The notes: a model not told the origin generated them from the letters alone. A DNA stretch of 42,374 nt from Planctomycetota bacterium (GCA_029259695.1 JAJDEQ010000189.1:1-42374); one strand, 5' to 3'. Positions 6,336 to 15,608 are shown, counted from the stretch's first letter. Numbers and translations are program-made.

Positions 6336-9071
6336 TCACTGCGGGGCCAGCCACTGGGTCGCGGTCGCGTAGGTCACTTCCGACGCGCGATTCCCGCTCA
6401 CACCGTACACCCTCACACGGCCCTCGAACGGCCCGCCGAGAGCGTCGAGCGGCACGCGCATCACGAAGCCGGACGGCCGCAGGTTCTCGTCCTTGTACTT
6501 CTTGGGCGGCCAGTCGACCTTGACGCCCGTGGTGCCGGTGAACACGACCTTGCCGTCCAGCACCACGACCACCGAGTCGGCCGGACGCGAGCGGGCCACG
6601 TCCGCCGACCAGCCCACCAGACGCAGCACGTCCTCCTCGACCACTGCGGCGAACAGGCTGCCCTCCAGCATCCCGGGTCGGGCCTGCAGCACGCGCCCGT
6701 CGGGCAGCGTCACCGGGATCGCCGCCGCCGGCGGCTTGGGTGGGTTGTTCGCGGCCCCCAGGTTCGACCTGCGCCAGGGTCCGCTCACCGTGCTGCGTCC
6801 CACCGGCGTGCGCCGCAACGTGAGCGGCCGCAGGGAGGATCCACCGTCGAGCGCGTAGACGGCGATCTCGTTGTCACCCGGCCGCAGCGCCGCCGAATCC
6901 ACCATGGCATCGAACTCGGCCGAGTCCTCGGTGCGCCCATACGTCGGCGTGGTCGCACACACCACGCCGTTCAGGGCGATCGCCACGGCCTCGGGGAGTT
7001 CGCCCGGGTCGTCGGCGCGGATGCGACCCTTGAGCAGGTTGAGCTGCATGTCGGCCTGCTTGTCGACCATCGTCAGCAACTGATCGTGGTTGATGCGCAC
7101 CTCGGCGCTGCCCCCGTCACCGCTGATGTCGAGGTCAGCGACCGGGCGCCCCACCAGGTCGTGGGCGGTGCCGAACGCCAGGATGTCGTCCCAGGTGGGG
7201 TGCGGGCCGAAGAGGGCGATCTTGCGGTCCAGCGCCGGGAAGCTCTCGGGCAGCTTGCCGTCGACCTCCCACACGTTGCCGGCGCGGTTGCGGATGCGCT
7301 TGGTCGGACGCTCGGGGGGCTCCGGGTCCAGACCGGAGTGCCCGTCCACATCCCACGGGAAGGGGATACCCAGGGCGTCGGCCATGGTCGGCAGCAGGTC
7401 GGGGTGCTCGAAGTTGCGGTCGTCGATCACCTGCTCCCGTTGGAACGGGCGCTTGACGAACAACGGGACGCGCAGCACGTCGTCGACGTTCGTGTCGGTC
7501 AGCAGACGCGCCCGATCGTCGGGTCGGAAGCACACGCCGTGATCGCCGATGACCACGATCAACGCCTCGTCGTACTTGCCGACCGCACGCAGGCGGTCGA
7601 GCGTCTCACCCAGCAGCTTGTCGGTGGCGCCGAGCTGGAGCAGGTGCCGCTGGAACTCCAGCGACGTGACCCACTCCTCGCTGCCCCACTCCGACACGAA
7701 GTCGCGGTTGCCGGGGTAGTACGTCCCCGAAGGCATGTAGATCCAGGGGCTGTGCGGCAGGATCACGTGCAGGAAGTAGAGCGCGGGATCGGGGTTCGCG
7801 TCGATGCCGGCATTGAAGCCCTGGAAGGCCTTGGCCCGGAAGTCGGCGGCGATCTCCGCGGGCCGCGGCAGCTTGGCCTTCTTTTCCTTGGGCTCCTTCG
7901 GCGCGCCCGCGGCGGCGGTTCCGCCTCCAGCGCCCGGCGCCCCATCGGTTGTCTCGTCGTGCGCCCCCTGATCGCCACCCAGCACCAGGAAGCCGCTCCA
8001 CGCCCCGCCGATCGACGGCAGCTCACGGGTATGGACCTCCGGCAGCACGGTGTGGCCGAAGACCACGGCCAGGTCGAGGCCGAGCCCGGTCAGCCGTTGC
8101 AGCAGCGGCTCGGCCGGCTCCTGGTCCTGCTCCGGCTGCTCGAAGTCATCGGGCACGAGGTCGGTCACGGCCTGGCGCGAGTTGATGCGGTAGTTGCGAC
8201 CCAGCAGCGTGAACAGGCTGCGCGGCAGGTCGGCGGCGATCGGCAGCAGCTCCTCGTCGGTGGGGTAGTTGCCCGTGACCAGCGCGACGATGTCCTCGGC
8301 CGTGTTGTCGTGGACCGCCGATGCGTTGCGGAACCACGTGCTGTCCGCGGCGAGCGCGCCGAAGTGGGGGAACAACTGCTCGTCCACGCGCAGGTCGGGA
8401 GTGAGCAGCGAGTAGAGCGGCAGTTCGTCCATGATGATGAACACCACCGGTGCCTCGGCCTGCACGTCGACCGACTCGAAGTTGCCGGCACCGCCCCCCG
8501 CCGTGATCTTGGTCACGTTGGGATCGAACAGGAACTTGCCGGCCACGAGCGGCGGCATGAAGGCCAGGAAGGTCAGCAGCGTCTGCGCCGGCCCCCAACG
8601 AGCGTAGAGCGCGGCACCCAGCACGCCGACCAGGGCTGAGGTCGTCAGCACCCATTCACCGGGGGGCGCCATGGCACGCGTCAGCAGGGGCATCGCGATG
8701 ACCGCCACCAGCGCCGCGACGAGCACGAGCTGCAGCGCCTTGCCGGCCGGGCGCCACACGAGCCCGACCAGGACGGGCACCAGCCCGACCGCCAGGGGCA
8801 GCACGAAGACCAGTCCGAGCGTCAGGCCCCAGACGTCGACCGCCGTGGAGCCGCGCGCCACGAAGAACGCGGCCGCGCGGGTGAGCACGTCGAACAGCGG
8901 CTGGGCGAAGGCGAAGGCGCTGAGCACCAGCACGTGCACGAGCGCCACCAGGGCCCAGCGACCCGCCGAGGGTTCGCCTGCCGGGACGACGCCGGGCGAG
9001 CCGCCGGCACCACCGCCGGAAGCCGCCCCGTGCTCACGGCCCTCTGCGGGGGGCGAAACATCTGCACTCAT
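6336..9071 (-). CDS. Membrane-anchored sulfatase-like / LTA-synthase-like hydrolase
   Basis: Integral membrane protein of 911 residues from the ATG at 9071; the frame stays open to 9209 but that extension looks non-coding. Five hydrophobic helices lie at about 38-60, 80-106, 113-130, 140-157 and 164-180. A periplasmic alkaline-phosphatase-superfamily domain follows: VVFIIMDELP (metal Asp near 215), HDNTAEDIVALVTGNYP and GDHG. Where sulfatases have Cys/Ser this protein has Thr (about 257), as in LTA synthase and phosphoethanolamine transferases, so a phospho-group transferase or phosphodiesterase is more likely than a sulfatase. An inserted Pro/Ala/Gly/Lys-rich segment lies near residues 345-385, and a C-terminal beta-rich region of about 300 residues has no assignment. 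It lies 65 bases before sulfatase 3 on the same strand. Confidence 0.8.
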   Translation of the reverse strand: MSADVSPPAEGREHGAASGGGAGGSPGVVPAGEPSAGRWALVALVHVLVLSAFAFAQPLFDVLTRAAAFFVARGSTAVDVWGLTLGLVFVLPLAVGLVPVLVGLVWRPAGKALQLVLVAALVAVIAMPLLTRAMAPPGEWVLTTSALVGVLGAALYARWGPAQTLLTFLAFMPPLVAGKFLFDPNVTKITAGGGAGNFESVDVQAEAPVVFIIMDELPLYSLLTPDLRVDEQLFPHFGALAADSTWFRNASAVHDNTAEDIVALVTGNYPTDEELLPIAADLPRSLFTLLGRNYRINSRQAVTDLVPDDFEQPEQDQEPAEPLLQRLTGLGLDLAVVFGHTVLPEVHTRELPSIGGAWSGFLVLGGDQGAHDETTDGAPGAGGGTAAAGAPKEPKEKKAKLPRPAEIAADFRAKAFQGFNAGIDANPDPALYFLHVILPHSPWIYMPSGTYYPGNRDFVSEWGSEEWVTSLEFQRHLLQLGATDKLLGETLDRLRAVGKYDEALIVVIGDHGVCFRPDDRARLLTDTNVDDVLRVPLFVKRPFQREQVIDDRNFEHPDLLPTMADALGIPFPWDVDGHSGLDPEPPERPTKRIRNRAGNVWEVDGKLPESFPALDRKIALFGPHPTWDDILAFGTAHDLVGRPVADLDISGDGGSAEVRINHDQLLTMVDKQADMQLNLLKGRIRADDPGELPEAVAIALNGVVCATTPTYGRTEDSAEFDAMVDSAALRPGDNEIAVYALDGGSSLRPLTLRRTPVGRSTVSGPWRRSNLGAANNPPKPPAAAIPVTLPDGRVLQARPGMLEGSLFAAVVEEDVLRLVGWSADVARSRPADSVVVVLDGKVVFTGTTGVKVDWPPKKYKDENLRPSGFVMRVPLDALGGPFEGRVRVYGVSGNRASEVTYATATQWLAPQ

Positions 9072-9170
9072 GCGCGCGAACTCGTCCGGAGCGGCGAGGT
9101 GGCCTCTGGCGCCCGCCGTCCACTCGAGACCGCACGCGCCCAATCCACTCGCGGGAAGCGAACCAGGGGG

Positions 9171-9202
9171 TAGCATGGCATCTTCCCACGGCCTGCGGCC
9201 GT
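9171..9202 (+). promoter_or_regulatory. Candidate -10 element and leader hairpin for glcDEF
   Basis: TAGCAT at 9171-9176 lies 50 bases before glcD in the divergent spacer, with no good -35 seen at 17 bases. ACGGCC-TGC-GGCCGT at 9188-9202 is a perfect 6-bp dyad between this hexamer and the start, and could be an operator or leader hairpin. Confidence 0.35.
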
Positions 9203-9226
9203 CGAGCAAGTTGGACGGACCCCCCC

Positions 9227-10735
9227 ATGCCCCCGCGCACGCGCGATCCGTCGAGCGATCCGTTCCGTGAGGCGTCGCCGGACGCCTCCGCCGGGGGCGC
9301 CGAACCCCGGCGCGTCCTCTCCGGCGAGCTGATCGAGCTGCTCGCTGCTCAGCTGGGCACCGACGCGATCCTCACCGACCCGTCCGAGACGTTCGTGTAC
9401 GAGAACGACGGCTCGATCCTGCACCCGGCAGCCCCCAGCGCCGTCGTCTTCCCCCGCAGCACCGAGGACGTGGGCCACGTCGTGCGCACCTGCACGGCAT
9501 TCGACGTGCCCTACGTCGCACGCGGAGCCGGCACGGGCCTGTCCGGCGGCGCCATGGCGCTCGACGGCGGCGTGGTCGTTGCCCTCAACCGGATGGATCG
9601 GATCCTCGACGTCGACGTGTTCAACCGGCGCCTCACGGCCCAGCCCGGCGTCACCAACCTGGCCCTGTCGCGCGCGGTCGCCGAGCACGACCTGTACTAC
9701 GCGCCCGACCCGTCCAGCCAGGCGGTGTGCACGATCGGCGGCAACGTCGCCCACAACTCGGGCGGGCCGCACACGCTCAAGTACGGCGTGACGGTGAACC
9801 ACGTCGTGGGCCTCGAACTCGTGTTGCCCGACGGCTCGATCGTGAACGTGGGCGGCAGCGAGCGCGGCGGCTACGACCTGCTCGCACTGCTCACCGGCTC
9901 GGAGGGCACGCTGGGCATCGTCACCGCCGTCACCGTGCGGCTGCTGCGCAAGCCCGAAGCCGTGCGCACCCTGCTGGCGGCTTTCGCCACACCGCTGCAA
10001 GCCAGCCGCGCCGTGTCCGCCATCATCGCCGCCGGCATCGTCCCCGCGGCGCTGGAGATGCTCGACGCCGAGGTCGTGGCGGCACTCGAGGCCGCCTTCG
10101 GCTTCCGCTTCCCGACGGGAGCCGGCGCCCTGCTCGTCGTGGAGTCGGATGGACCGCGAGAGGGCATCGACGAGGAGGCGGAGACGATCGCCGCCCTGTG
10201 CCGCGACCACGAGGCCATCCACGTGCGCCTGGCAGCGGACGAAGCCGAACGCAACGAGGTCTGGAAGGCGCGCAAGCAGGCCTTCGGCGCCCTGGGGCGC
10301 GTGGCGCCCAACTACTGCACCCAGGACGGCGTGATCCCCCGCACGCGCCTGCCGGAGATCCTCGAGCGCATCGCGGAGATCGGCGAGCGCCACCAACTGC
10401 GCGTGGCCAACGTATTCCACGCCGGAGACGGCAACCTCCACCCCTGTATCCTGTTCGATGAGCGGGACCAGGATCAGGCCCGGCGCGTCGTCACCGCGGG
10501 CGCCGAGATCCTGCGCGCCTGCGTCGAACTGGGCGGGTCCCTGAGCGGAGAGCACGGCATCGGGGTGGAGAAACGCGAGTGGATGGCGGCCATGTTCGCC
10601 GAGCAGGACCTCGCGCTCATGGAGCGCCTGCGCAACGCCTTCGACCCGCGCCGTCTCTGCAACCCGCTCAAGATCCTCCCCACCGGCGGCCGCTGCGTGG
10701 AGCTGGCCCCCAGCCGACGGCAGGCGGCGCTTTGA
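9227..10735 (+). CDS. glcD: Glycolate oxidase FAD subunit GlcD
   Basis: 502-residue FAD-linked oxidase. The N-terminal FAD_binding_4 domain contains VARGAGTGLSGGA and GGNVAHNSGGPHTLKYG. The C-terminal substrate-side domain contains the metal/substrate-site string FHAGDGNLHP and SGEHGIGVEK. In the Glc complex it oxidises glycolate (often also D-lactate) to the 2-oxo acid and passes electrons through GlcF to the quinone pool at the inner membrane. The first 30 residues are poorly conserved and the start could be slightly downstream. It is first in a glcD-glcE-glcF operon with a 40-base gap to glcE. No glcC regulator or glcB lies nearby. Confidence 0.93.
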   Translation: MPPRTRDPSSDPFREASPDASAGGAEPRRVLSGELIELLAAQLGTDAILTDPSETFVYENDGSILHPAAPSAVVFPRSTEDVGHVVRTCTAFDVPYVARGAGTGLSGGAMALDGGVVVALNRMDRILDVDVFNRRLTAQPGVTNLALSRAVAEHDLYYAPDPSSQAVCTIGGNVAHNSGGPHTLKYGVTVNHVVGLELVLPDGSIVNVGGSERGGYDLLALLTGSEGTLGIVTAVTVRLLRKPEAVRTLLAAFATPLQASRAVSAIIAAGIVPAALEMLDAEVVAALEAAFGFRFPTGAGALLVVESDGPREGIDEEAETIAALCRDHEAIHVRLAADEAERNEVWKARKQAFGALGRVAPNYCTQDGVIPRTRLPEILERIAEIGERHQLRVANVFHAGDGNLHPCILFDERDQDQARRVVTAGAEILRACVELGGSLSGEHGIGVEKREWMAAMFAEQDLALMERLRNAFDPRRLCNPLKILPTGGRCVELAPSRRQAAL

Positions 10736-10775
10736 TCGCCACGGCCGCGCGCAACCCTCCGCCGAGCCCACCCGC

Positions 10776-12044
10776 GTGACGACTCCGCGCCTCAGCCCCG
10801 GCACGAGCACCGCGCTGGCCGCCGAACTCGCCGCCGCGCGCGACGACGGCCAACGGGTGCACGTCTACGGACGGGGTACCCGGGGTCGTGCCGGCGACGC
10901 ACCGCACGCCGACCTCGAGCTGACGACGCACCTGCTCGATCGGGTCGTGGCCTACGAGCCCGGGGACCTGACCATCACCGTCGAAGCCGGCATGGCCGTG
11001 GCCGACCTCGACGCACGACTCGCTCGGGAGAGCCAGTGCCTGCCGATCCAGGGACGCTCCGGCCCGGGCACGGTGGGAGGGTTGGTGGCCACCGCCGCCC
11101 CGGGAGCGTGTGACCTGCTCTACGGCGCGCCCCGTGACCGCCTGATCGGCGCCGCCGTCGCCCTCGGCGACGGCACGATCGCCCGCGGCCGCGGTCGCGT
11201 GGTGAAGAACGCGGCGGGCTACGACATCCCACGCCTGCTGGCGGGTTCGCACGGCACCCTGGGCGTGATCGTCGAGGCGTCCTTCCGACTCCAGCCGCGC
11301 CCCGCCGTCACGGGCAGCCTGGTGCTGCGCTACGCGGCCGTGAGCTCCGCCTTCGAGGCGGCCCGGCAAGTCCTCGAACAACCGTTCGAGCCCGCCTTCG
11401 TCAACGTGCTGTGGAACGAGGTGGGCGACGAGGCGCCGCGCAGCGACGCGCCGGGCCGCGATGACGGCGTCGACGTCCCCAGCATCTCCCTGGCCATCGG
11501 CTTCGACGGCAGCGAGACGCGCGTGCACGGCCTGCTCGAGCGCACGGCAGCCCTGCTCGGCGACGCCACCGACACGACGGTCATGGGCCCGGCGGAAGAC
11601 ACCCGCCTGCGACGACACCTGGACGAACCCACGGGCGACGCGGTGGTGCGCATGACCACCCCGCACTCGCTCATGCGAGCGCAGACCGTGGTGACGGCTC
11701 GTGCCGCCCGGGCCGAAGGCGTCGCCGTCGCCGTCGATGCTCGACCGGGGCTGCACCAGGTGCACCTCGCCTACACGAGCGACGATCCGGAGCAGGTGCT
11801 GCGCGCACTGCGGGCGAGTCTGCCCGCGGCCCGCCGTGACGGCACCCACGCCACCGTGACCCGGGCCCCATCGATCCCGGCCGCAACGGGACAGCAGGGC
11901 ACGCTACCGACGGCGCTCGCGCGGCTCTCAGCCCGCGACATCTGGGGTCCGACAGCGCCCGACGCCGTGCTCATGCAGCGGGTCAAGGGCGCGCTCGACC
12001 CCGACGGTGTGTTCGCCACCGGCGGCTGGATGCACGCCTCGTGA
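10776..12044 (+). CDS. glcE: Glycolate oxidase FAD-binding subunit GlcE
   Basis: 422 residues from a GTG start. It has a single FAD_binding_4-type domain: VYGRGTRGRAG, GRSGPGTVGGLVAT, VVKNAAGYDIPRLLAGSHGTLG. It lacks the full C-terminal oxidase domain found in GlcD, as expected for GlcE. It partners GlcD and GlcF. A short variable linker (EAPRSDAPGRDDGVD, about residues 220-234) interrupts the C-terminal half. Its stop overlaps the glcF start in GTGA, so the two are probably translationally coupled and made in equal amounts. Confidence 0.9.
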   Translation: MTTPRLSPGTSTALAAELAAARDDGQRVHVYGRGTRGRAGDAPHADLELTTHLLDRVVAYEPGDLTITVEAGMAVADLDARLARESQCLPIQGRSGPGTVGGLVATAAPGACDLLYGAPRDRLIGAAVALGDGTIARGRGRVVKNAAGYDIPRLLAGSHGTLGVIVEASFRLQPRPAVTGSLVLRYAAVSSAFEAARQVLEQPFEPAFVNVLWNEVGDEAPRSDAPGRDDGVDVPSISLAIGFDGSETRVHGLLERTAALLGDATDTTVMGPAEDTRLRRHLDEPTGDAVVRMTTPHSLMRAQTVVTARAARAEGVAVAVDARPGLHQVHLAYTSDDPEQVLRALRASLPAARRDGTHATVTRAPSIPAATGQQGTLPTALARLSARDIWGPTAPDAVLMQRVKGALDPDGVFATGGWMHAS

Positions 12045-13417
12045 GCGCCAAGACCTCACGCTCCGAACGCTCGACCGGAGCCGGCCGCGCGCCCCGGGCC
12101 ACCGAGGACGCTCCGGCCCGCGAAGCCCCGGCCGGCACGGTCGGACCGCAGCTCATGCCGTCGCCCTCGTGCGTGCACTGCGGTTTCTGCCTCCCCGCGT
12201 GTCCGACGTACGCCGTGCTCGGCACGGAGCTCGACAATCCCCGGGGACGCCTCGCGCTGATGAGCGCGCTCGATTCCGGCCGGGTGGACGCGACGCCCGC
12301 GGTCGTGCGTCACCTCGACGCGTGCCTGGGTTGCCGCGCGTGCGAGACGGCCTGCCCGTCCGGCGTTCCCTACGCGGAACACCTCGCCCAGGCCCGCGCC
12401 AGCCTGCGCACCAGCCGCGCGCGGCCCCGCTCCCAGCGCCTGCTCGAGGCCTGGATCCTGCGCGCCGTGGGCGCGGCCCCCACGACGCAACGCCTCGGGG
12501 CATGGGCGCTGCGCCTGCTGAGTTGGTCGCGCCTGCCGCGCTTCGCCACGGGCAAGCGCATGCGACGCTGGTTGCCGAGCGGCGCCGCCCAGGCCCTCGA
12601 ACTGCTCCGGAGCCGCCCACTGGCGCCGGTCTCCCTGCCGCGCGTCACGGCCCCCATCGGTGAGCCTCGCATGCGTGTCGGCCTGCTGACCGGGTGCGCC
12701 GGCCACTGGCTCTATGGCTCCGTGAATGCGGCCACCGTGCGCCTGCTCACCGCAGCCGGTTGCGAGGTGGTCGTGCCCCCCGGTCAGCGCTGTTGCGGCG
12801 CCCTGCACGCCCACTCGGGCCACACGCGCGGCGCACGCCGTCTCGCCAGCGCGAACATCAAGGCCTTCGCCGCCGCCGGCGAGCTCGACGCCATCGTGAC
12901 CAACGCCGCCGGCTGTGGCTCGACCATGAAGGAGTACGAGCAGCTCTTCGCGCAGGACGACCCCACCCTCCGGGATCAGGCCCGAGCCTTCGCCCACAAG
13001 ACGCGCGATGCCCTCGAACTGCTGGCCGAACTGGGTCTGCCCGCACCGCGTCGCGAGGTGCGCGGGAGCGTCGCCTATCACCACGCCTGCCACCTCCACC
13101 ATGCTCAGGGCATCCGCACGGCCCCGACCGACCTGCTGGCGCGCATCCCGGGGCTCGAGTTGCGCCCGCTCGAAGATGCCGAACGCTGCTGCGGCAGTGC
13201 GGGCATCTACAACGTGCTGCAACCCGACGTGGCCGCGGCACTGCTGGACGACAAGCTCACCCGTCTGAAGCACACCGACGCGGACGTGGTGGCCGCCGCC
13301 AACCCCGGGTGCCTGCTCCACATCGCCCGTGGCCTGAAGCAGCACGGCTGCTCCATGCGTGCGGTGCACCCGATCGAGCTGCTCGACCAGGCCTGCCGCG
13401 AGACCGACGACGGCTGA
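12041..13417 (+). CDS. glcF: Glycolate oxidase iron-sulfur subunit GlcF
   Basis: 458 residues from a GTG that overlaps the glcE stop. Two 4Fe-4S motifs are seen, C44-x2-C47-x2-C50-x3-C54 and C95-x2-C98-x2-C101-x3-C105. Two CCG domains follow (RCCGALHAHSG and ERCCGSAGIYN). This is the full GlcF/LutA-type architecture that carries electrons from the flavin subunits to the quinone pool. About 35 N-terminal residues before the first cluster are low-complexity and look disordered. Residues LPTY-type conservation directly after the first cluster (CPTY) supports GlcF. Confidence 0.93.
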   Translation: MSAKTSRSERSTGAGRAPRATEDAPAREAPAGTVGPQLMPSPSCVHCGFCLPACPTYAVLGTELDNPRGRLALMSALDSGRVDATPAVVRHLDACLGCRACETACPSGVPYAEHLAQARASLRTSRARPRSQRLLEAWILRAVGAAPTTQRLGAWALRLLSWSRLPRFATGKRMRRWLPSGAAQALELLRSRPLAPVSLPRVTAPIGEPRMRVGLLTGCAGHWLYGSVNAATVRLLTAAGCEVVVPPGQRCCGALHAHSGHTRGARRLASANIKAFAAAGELDAIVTNAAGCGSTMKEYEQLFAQDDPTLRDQARAFAHKTRDALELLAELGLPAPRREVRGSVAYHHACHLHHAQGIRTAPTDLLARIPGLELRPLEDAERCCGSAGIYNVLQPDVAAALLDDKLTRLKHTDADVVAAANPGCLLHIARGLKQHGCSMRAVHPIELLDQACRETDDG

Positions 13418-13452
13418 CCCCGGCCCGACCGACGGCTGACCCGGCCCGGCCC
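13405..13452 (+). repeat. Duplicated stop-region segment at the end of glcF
   Basis: The segment around the glcF stop (GACGACGGCTGACCCCGGCC) is repeated almost exactly right after it (GACCGACGGCTGACCCGGCC). This is a two-unit repeat of about 22-24 bp at a gene end, similar in kind to the other minisatellites in the window. Confidence 0.6.
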
Positions 13453-13533
13453 GACGGGTACCCGGCGCACCGCCGGTGATCTCGTGGACGCGGCGCAGCC
13501 CAGAGGGCTCGGGGACTGCCGGAGATGGCCACA

Positions 13534-13585
13534 TTGATGTAGCCTGATACGTTCCGTATCAGCGCCGGCCCCAGGGGGGGGCCGG
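13534..13585 (+). promoter_or_regulatory. Two back-to-back dyads with a candidate promoter before the SdrD-B gene
   Basis: CTGATACG-TTC-CGTATCAG at 13544-13562 is a perfect 8-bp dyad. CCGGCCCC-AGGGG-GGGGCCGG at 13565-13585 is a second perfect 8-bp dyad two bases later. TTGATG (13534-13539) and TATCAG (13557-13562) are 17 bases apart and could be -35/-10, in which case the first dyad covers the -10. TAGCCT at 13540-13545 is another -10 candidate. The gene starts at 13614. An operator is the simplest reading; no T-tract supports a terminator. Confidence 0.5.
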
Positions 13586-13613
13586 TTCGACTCCAGTCAT
13601 CAGGGCACGCCTC

Positions 13614-15326
13614 ATGATCCGCATCGCAACCTTCTGTCTCGCCACCGCGCTCGCCGTCGCCCCGGTCCGGGGCCAGGACGAGACCATCGATTTCGAGGGC
13701 CTCCCGCCCGGGACCGTCGTCGATGCCGTCTCGAGCGACATGGGCACGGGGCCCATCGCCGTGCACGGCATGAGCCCGTTCTTCGGCCCGCTGAACGTCG
13801 CCGTGATCTTCGACTCGTCCGACCCCACCGGCAACGACTTCGACCTCGGCACGCCCAACGGTGACTTCGACGGCCCCGGCGAGGGTCGCGGAGGTGCGCT
13901 GGGCGCCCCCTTCGAGAACGCGCTGCCCCTGGGCAACGTGCTGATCGTCGCCGAGAACATGGTCGACAACGACATGGACGGCCTGATCGACTCGCCCGAC
14001 GACGTCGATGTGATCGGCAGCACCCTGCTGCTCGACTTCGCCGCCATCGGCCCGGTGACCGTGAAGAGCATCACGCTGATCGACGTCGAAGCCGAAGAGC
14101 TGCCGGCGACGGTCGAGTTCCTCGACGACATGGGCATGTCGATCGGGCTCGTGATCCTGCCTCAGGTGGACAACAACGGCGTCGCCGTGGTGGACCTCGG
14201 AGCCGTCGCCGGCACCGAGATCATGGCCGTGACGCTGAACGGTTCCGGCGCCATCGACAACATCGTGTTCGAACGGAACATCGAGTGCACCGGGAGCCTG
14301 GGCGACTTCGTCTGGGACGACCTCGACCGCGACGGGATCCAGGACGACGGCGAGCCGGGCCTGCGCGACGTGCGCCTCACGCTGAAGGACGCCGGCGGCC
14401 AGACCATCGCCGCCACGGCCACCGACCCGGACGGCGCCTACGCATTCGACGGCTTGTGCGCCGGCGACTACGTGGTCTGCGTCGACGAGTCCACGCTGCC
14501 CGACGGCTACATGCCGTCCCCCTGCAACGTCGGCGACGACACGCTCGACAACGACTGCAGCCCCAAGCCCGTCAACCTGCCCATGAACGACAGCCACGAC
14601 CCGACCAACGACTTCGGCTACCACCGGCCCTGCACCGGTCTGATCGGCGACCTCGTGTGGGAGGACACCAACGGCGACGGCCTGCAGGACGACGACGAGC
14701 CCGGCATCGCCGGCGTGACGGTCTTCCTCGACAGCGCAGGGGGCGACGTGCTCGACGTCACCGCCACCGACTCCCTGGGCATCTACCTGTTCCGCGGCCT
14801 GTGCGCCGGTGACTACGTCGTGCGGGTGGACGGAGGCACGTTGCCCCCGGGCCTGCAGCCCTCACCGTGCAACGTCGGCGACGACGACACGCGCGACAAC
14901 GACTGCAGCCCCAAGCCGGTGAACCTGCCGACCGACTCCAGCGAGGATCGCACCTGCGACTTCGGCTACACGCGCCCACTGGGCGGCGAGGGCTGCACGC
15001 CCGGGTACTGGAAGCAGCCGCACCACTTCGACTCCTGGCCGGACTCGCTGAGCCCGGCCACGCCCTTCTCCGACGTGTTCGAGAATGCCTTCCCGGGCAA
15101 GAGCCTGTTGCAGGTGCTCAAGACGGGCGGCGGCGGCCTCAAGGCGCTCGGCCGTCACACCGTCGCGGCACTGCTCAACAGCTCCTCGAGCGGTGTGAGC
15201 TACGACCTGAGTTCGGCCCAGGTGATCGGCTCCTTCAACGCCGTCTACCCCGGCACGAAGCAGCAGTACAACACCCAGAAGAACAGCTTCGCTGGCTTCA
15301 ACGAGCAGGGGTGCCCGCTGAACTGA
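13614..15326 (+). CDS. Secreted modular protein: two SdrD-B repeats and a C-terminal CTPGYWK module
   Basis: 570 residues with a Sec signal (cleavage after about residue 20, VRGQ). Residues about 22-225 form a beta-rich N-terminal domain starting TIDFEGLPPGT. Two Cna-B/SdrD-B-type repeats follow at about 226-340 and 343-457, each with GD(F/L)VW(D/E)D, a DGxQDDxEPG calcium-type loop and a conserved LCAGDYVV segment. They share the unusual C-x-VGDD-x-NDCSPKPVNLP tail, so they arose by internal duplication. Residues about 462-570 are a CTPGYWK module, a Cys/Trp-containing unit seen at the end of many secreted proteins. No LPXTG or PEP-CTERM anchor is visible. A role in the cell surface or matrix is inferred. 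It is preceded by paired dyads and followed by a strong hairpin, so it is probably a monocistron. Confidence 0.85.
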   Translation: MIRIATFCLATALAVAPVRGQDETIDFEGLPPGTVVDAVSSDMGTGPIAVHGMSPFFGPLNVAVIFDSSDPTGNDFDLGTPNGDFDGPGEGRGGALGAPFENALPLGNVLIVAENMVDNDMDGLIDSPDDVDVIGSTLLLDFAAIGPVTVKSITLIDVEAEELPATVEFLDDMGMSIGLVILPQVDNNGVAVVDLGAVAGTEIMAVTLNGSGAIDNIVFERNIECTGSLGDFVWDDLDRDGIQDDGEPGLRDVRLTLKDAGGQTIAATATDPDGAYAFDGLCAGDYVVCVDESTLPDGYMPSPCNVGDDTLDNDCSPKPVNLPMNDSHDPTNDFGYHRPCTGLIGDLVWEDTNGDGLQDDDEPGIAGVTVFLDSAGGDVLDVTATDSLGIYLFRGLCAGDYVVRVDGGTLPPGLQPSPCNVGDDDTRDNDCSPKPVNLPTDSSEDRTCDFGYTRPLGGEGCTPGYWKQPHHFDSWPDSLSPATPFSDVFENAFPGKSLLQVLKTGGGGLKALGRHTVAALLNSSSSGVSYDLSSAQVIGSFNAVYPGTKQQYNTQKNSFAGFNEQGCPLN

Positions 15327-15371
15327 TCCGCGACGACCCGCTCGCCGCGCGCGACGCGTGACGGCATCGGC

Positions 15372-15405
15372 GAGGGCCGGTCCTCCCCCGGGAGGGCCGG
15401 CCCTC
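15372..15405 (+). terminator. Strong hairpin after the SdrD-B gene
   Basis: GAGGGCCGG (15372-15380) pairs with CCGGCCCTC (15397-15405). Inside it, CCTCCC pairs with GGGAGG and a T-G wobble joins the two helices, so the stem is nearly continuous at about 15 bp. There is no T-tract. It lies 46 bases after the stop at 15326. The remainder of the spacer to 15608 shows no gene. Confidence 0.6.
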
Positions 15406-15608
15406 CGTCGTCCGGGCTCCTGCCGGACCGCAGCGACCGCACCGACCCGACGCGTCCCGCTCCTGGAACCGTTCCCGGCCCGCCGCTCCCCCTCCGGCGG
15501 TAGTGCAAGAACCCCCGGAGCGGTCCACATCACCAAGAGTCTCGGGCCGACCACCTGGCCTCCTGCGTCCACGGGCAGCCCGGACACCCCTCCCCGGAGA
15601 GAGAGTCC

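Noticed and set aside
6024..8639. 871-codon open frame on the + strand opposite the membrane sulfatase-like gene
   Set aside because: Antisense shadow of a gene with clear helices and catalytic motifs; composition is that of a GC-rich shadow.
13565..13585. GC hairpin as terminator of glcDEF
   Set aside because: It lies 148 bases after the glcF stop, has no T-tract, and follows a promoter-like dyad, so a leader element of the next gene is more likely.
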